Assembly (NCBI GenBank): GCA_016209005.1
Contig: JACQWZ010000096.1
Location: 1-6,550 of the forward strand
Length of the DNA: 6,550 nt
Direction of reading: 5' to 3'
Source of the DNA: Candidatus Kuenenbacteria bacterium
GTDB taxonomy: Bacteria; Patescibacteriota; Patescibacteriia; UBA2591; PGYQ01
Shown here: positions 5,538 to 6,550 of the stretch, one piece after another
How positions within the stretch are numbered: position 1 is the first letter of the stretch
Layout of the letters: each line of letters begins with the position of its first letter
The notes under the pieces: model-generated
The model's database searches: none
Told to the model about the DNA's origin: nothing
The model's input: the letters and a program-made list of their open reading frames with translations, nothing else
Program-made: the position numbers and the translations under genes

Positions 5538-6416
5538 ATGCTTTTTATCGCTAATTGGAAAATGAATCTTACTAAAAAAGAAACTTTAGAATTAACAAAA
5601 GAGATTGTAAAGAAAATAACTTTCTATGATAAGCGGAAGATAGACATTGTTTTGTGTCCGTCTTTTACCACGCTTTCGGATGTTCAGAAATTTTTATCTA
5701 AGAAGCTACAAGCCTCCGACGACATAATGTCGGAGTCCCGAAGCCGACGTTTCAGTCGGCTCTCCGACAAGTCATCGGAGCTGAAACGTCGGGATACAAG
5801 CTATAAGCTATCTCTTGGAGCGCAAGATGTTTTTTGGGAAGAAAACGGAGCTTTTACTGGTGAAATTTCAGCTTCTATGTTGAAAGAAACAGGGTGTCAG
5901 TATGTGATTATTGGACATTCTGATCGTCGCAAACATTTAAAAGAAACAGATGAAATGATAAATAAAAAAGTTTTAATGGCATTAAAAGCGGGATTAAAAG
6001 TAATTTTGTGCGTTGGTGAAAATTTATTAATTCATAATCGCGGGAAAAAAGCCATTAAAAAATTTATTAAAAATCAAATAGAAAAAAATTTAAAAAATTT
6101 AGTTCAAAATTCAATTCACCAGCCGGCAAATAAAATTAAAAATTTAATTATTGTCTATGAGCCAATTTGGGCTATTAGCTCTAATAAAAATAGTATTTTT
6201 TGCTATCCACAAGATGCTTTAGAAATAATAAAATTTATTAAACAAATTTTAAATTCTAAATTTCATATTCTACATTCTTGTGTATTATACGGCGGAAGCG
6301 TTGATAGGACGAATATTAAATCAATAACCGATCAACCAACAATTGACGGAGTTTTGGTCGGCGGAGCAAGTTTAAAAATAGACGAAGTTATGGGAATGAT
6401 AAAGAAAATCAATTAA
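5538..6416 (+). CDS. tpiA: Triosephosphate isomerase with an in-frame inserted repeat
   Basis: The enzyme interconverts dihydroxyacetone phosphate and glyceraldehyde-3-phosphate in glycolysis. Catalytic residues are present: N6 and K8 in ANWKMN, H127 in IIGHSDRR, E208 in VYEPIWAI. The phosphate-binding turns YGGSVD (251-256) and GVLVGGASL (271-279) are also intact. The length is 292 residues against about 250 for the family. The excess is a segment at about residues 57-90, between FLSKK and LSLGAQDVFWEENGAFTGE, encoded by a G+C-rich palindromic cassette. In the TIM barrel this is the helix 2 to strand 3 connection, on the face away from the active site, so the enzyme is probably still functional. 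Loop 6 reads AISSNKNSI rather than the usual AIGTGxxAT. The ATG is preceded by a T run without a Shine-Dalgarno sequence. The stop lies within a CAATTAA array. Confidence 0.96.
   Translation: MLFIANWKMNLTKKETLELTKEIVKKITFYDKRKIDIVLCPSFTTLSDVQKFLSKKLQASDDIMSESRSRRFSRLSDKSSELKRRDTSYKLSLGAQDVFWEENGAFTGEISASMLKETGCQYVIIGHSDRRKHLKETDEMINKKVLMALKAGLKVILCVGENLLIHNRGKKAIKKFIKNQIEKNLKNLVQNSIHQPANKIKNLIIVYEPIWAISSNKNSIFCYPQDALEIIKFIKQILNSKFHILHSCVLYGGSVDRTNIKSITDQPTIDGVLVGGASLKIDEVMGMIKKIN
5701..5811. repeat. G+C-rich palindromic cassette inserted in frame in tpiA
   Basis: The core 5714-5793 is 47 of 80 G+C by my count, far above its surroundings. Hairpin 1: CTCCGAC (5714-5720) with GTCGGAG (5729-5735). 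Hairpin 2: CCGACGTTTCAG (5744-5755) with CTGAAACGTCGG (5781-5792), 12 bp perfect, enclosing CTCCGA (5762-5767) with TCGGAG (5775-5780). Alternative pairings exist, for example AGCCGA (5742-5747) with TCGGCT (5756-5761). Period-7-like AAGCTACAAGC (5703-5713) and ATACAAGCTATAAGCTAT (5794-5811) border it. It encodes a Ser/Arg-rich peptide. It resembles in concept the protein-encoding palindromic elements of Rickettsia. Confidence 0.82.
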
Positions 6417-6431
6417 CAATTAACAATTAAC
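6410..6431. repeat. Period-7 CAATTAA array over the tpiA stop codon
   Basis: CAATTAA occurs three times in tandem (6410-6430), followed by C and a diverged unit. The TAA stop of tpiA (6414-6416) is in the first unit. Confidence 0.75.
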
Positions 6432-6465
6432 TGCTAACTTTGGTATAAAACTTTACCCCCTCGTT

Positions 6466-6494
6466 TTGAAATTTCATAAAATTAAAGATATAAT
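6466..6494 (+). promoter_or_regulatory. Sigma-70-type promoter for the gene starting at the window end
   Basis: TTGAAA (6466-6471) and TATAAT (6489-6494) are separated by 17 bp. The predicted start near 6501 coincides with the palindrome at 6500-6516. Confidence 0.65.
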
Positions 6495-6499
6495 AATTT

Positions 6500-6516
6500 A
6501 ATTACATTGTGTAATT
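6500..6516. promoter_or_regulatory. Palindrome at the predicted transcription start (possible operator or leader hairpin)
   Basis: AATTACA and TGTAATT are perfect inverted complements around TTG. The position directly after the -10 box suits a repressor operator; it could also be a short 5' RNA hairpin. In A/T-rich DNA a 7-bp palindrome can arise by chance. Confidence 0.35.
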
Positions 6517-6546
6517 TTAATATTTTATTTTATTAATTTTAATTTT

Positions 6547-6550
6547 ATGA
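6547..6550 (+). CDS. Possible start of the next gene (only ATGA visible)
   Basis: An ATG preceded by a T-rich tract, as at the other gene starts in this window, lies about 46 nt after the predicted transcription start. Only four bases are visible, so product and reality cannot be judged. Confidence 0.35.

Noticed and set aside
6438..6465. Terminator after tpiA (GGTA...TACC)
   Set aside because: A 4-bp stem with no following T tract of convincing length.
1..6550. Recoded TGA (glycine) as in some Gracilibacteria or Absconditabacteria
   Set aside because: The assigned genes use GGN for glycine, contain no in-frame TGA, and end at family-typical positions (apart from the truncated helicase) with TAA or TAG.

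Overview
This window is very A+T-rich and compactly packed, with all supported genes on the + strand. Standard-code glycines (GGN) are used throughout and no in-frame TGA is seen in the intact genes. The gene style suggests a streamlined bacterium of the Candidate Phyla Radiation (Patescibacteria): a YerC/YecD-type TrpR-superfamily regulator with a lysine-rich tail, single housekeeping glycolysis genes, intergenic repeat arrays, and proteins interrupted by in-frame repeat peptides. That placement is inference; there is no rRNA or other marker here.

Layout. Bases 2-148 are the 3' end of an unrecognised gene. A consensus sigma-70-type promoter (TTGACA, 17 bp, TATAAT) overlaps its stop codon and drives a TrpR/YerC-like regulator (265-777). 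The intergenic region 778-1134 holds two copies of a 28-nt hairpin repeat (a third copy lies in the regulator's 5' leader), a promoter and a period-7 repeat cassette. Then come gpmI (1135-2709), a second repeat-rich gap (2710-3049), the N-terminal part of a UvrD/PcrA helicase (3050-4192), a D-Ala-D-Ala carboxypeptidase-family protein (4368-5408) and tpiA (5538-6416). The window ends on a promoter and the first bases of another possible gene (ATG at 6547).

Gene roles. GpmI and TpiA are both central glycolytic enzymes. The S11 peptidase trims peptidoglycan at the cell surface. The helicase would be a DNA repair protein, but it lacks its C-terminal half. These genes look like a housekeeping neighbourhood rather than a dedicated pathway or defence system.

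The striking content is layered repeats. (1) A 116-bp foldback MITE is present twice in inverted orientation (2798-2913 and 4233-4348), differing at one base, each copy with a perfect 5-bp target duplication; the pair brackets the truncated helicase. Removing the left copy with one duplication restores an uninterrupted 7-nt repeat array. (2) Period-7 tandem arrays sit at most gene ends and supply or abut several stop codons; related sequence also lies in frame inside the helicase and tpiA. (3) An approximately 80-bp, about 59% G+C palindromic cassette is inserted in frame in tpiA. (4) A 28-nt hairpin with loop ACCAAA occurs three times around the regulator. I saw no tRNA, rRNA, CRISPR array or transposase.
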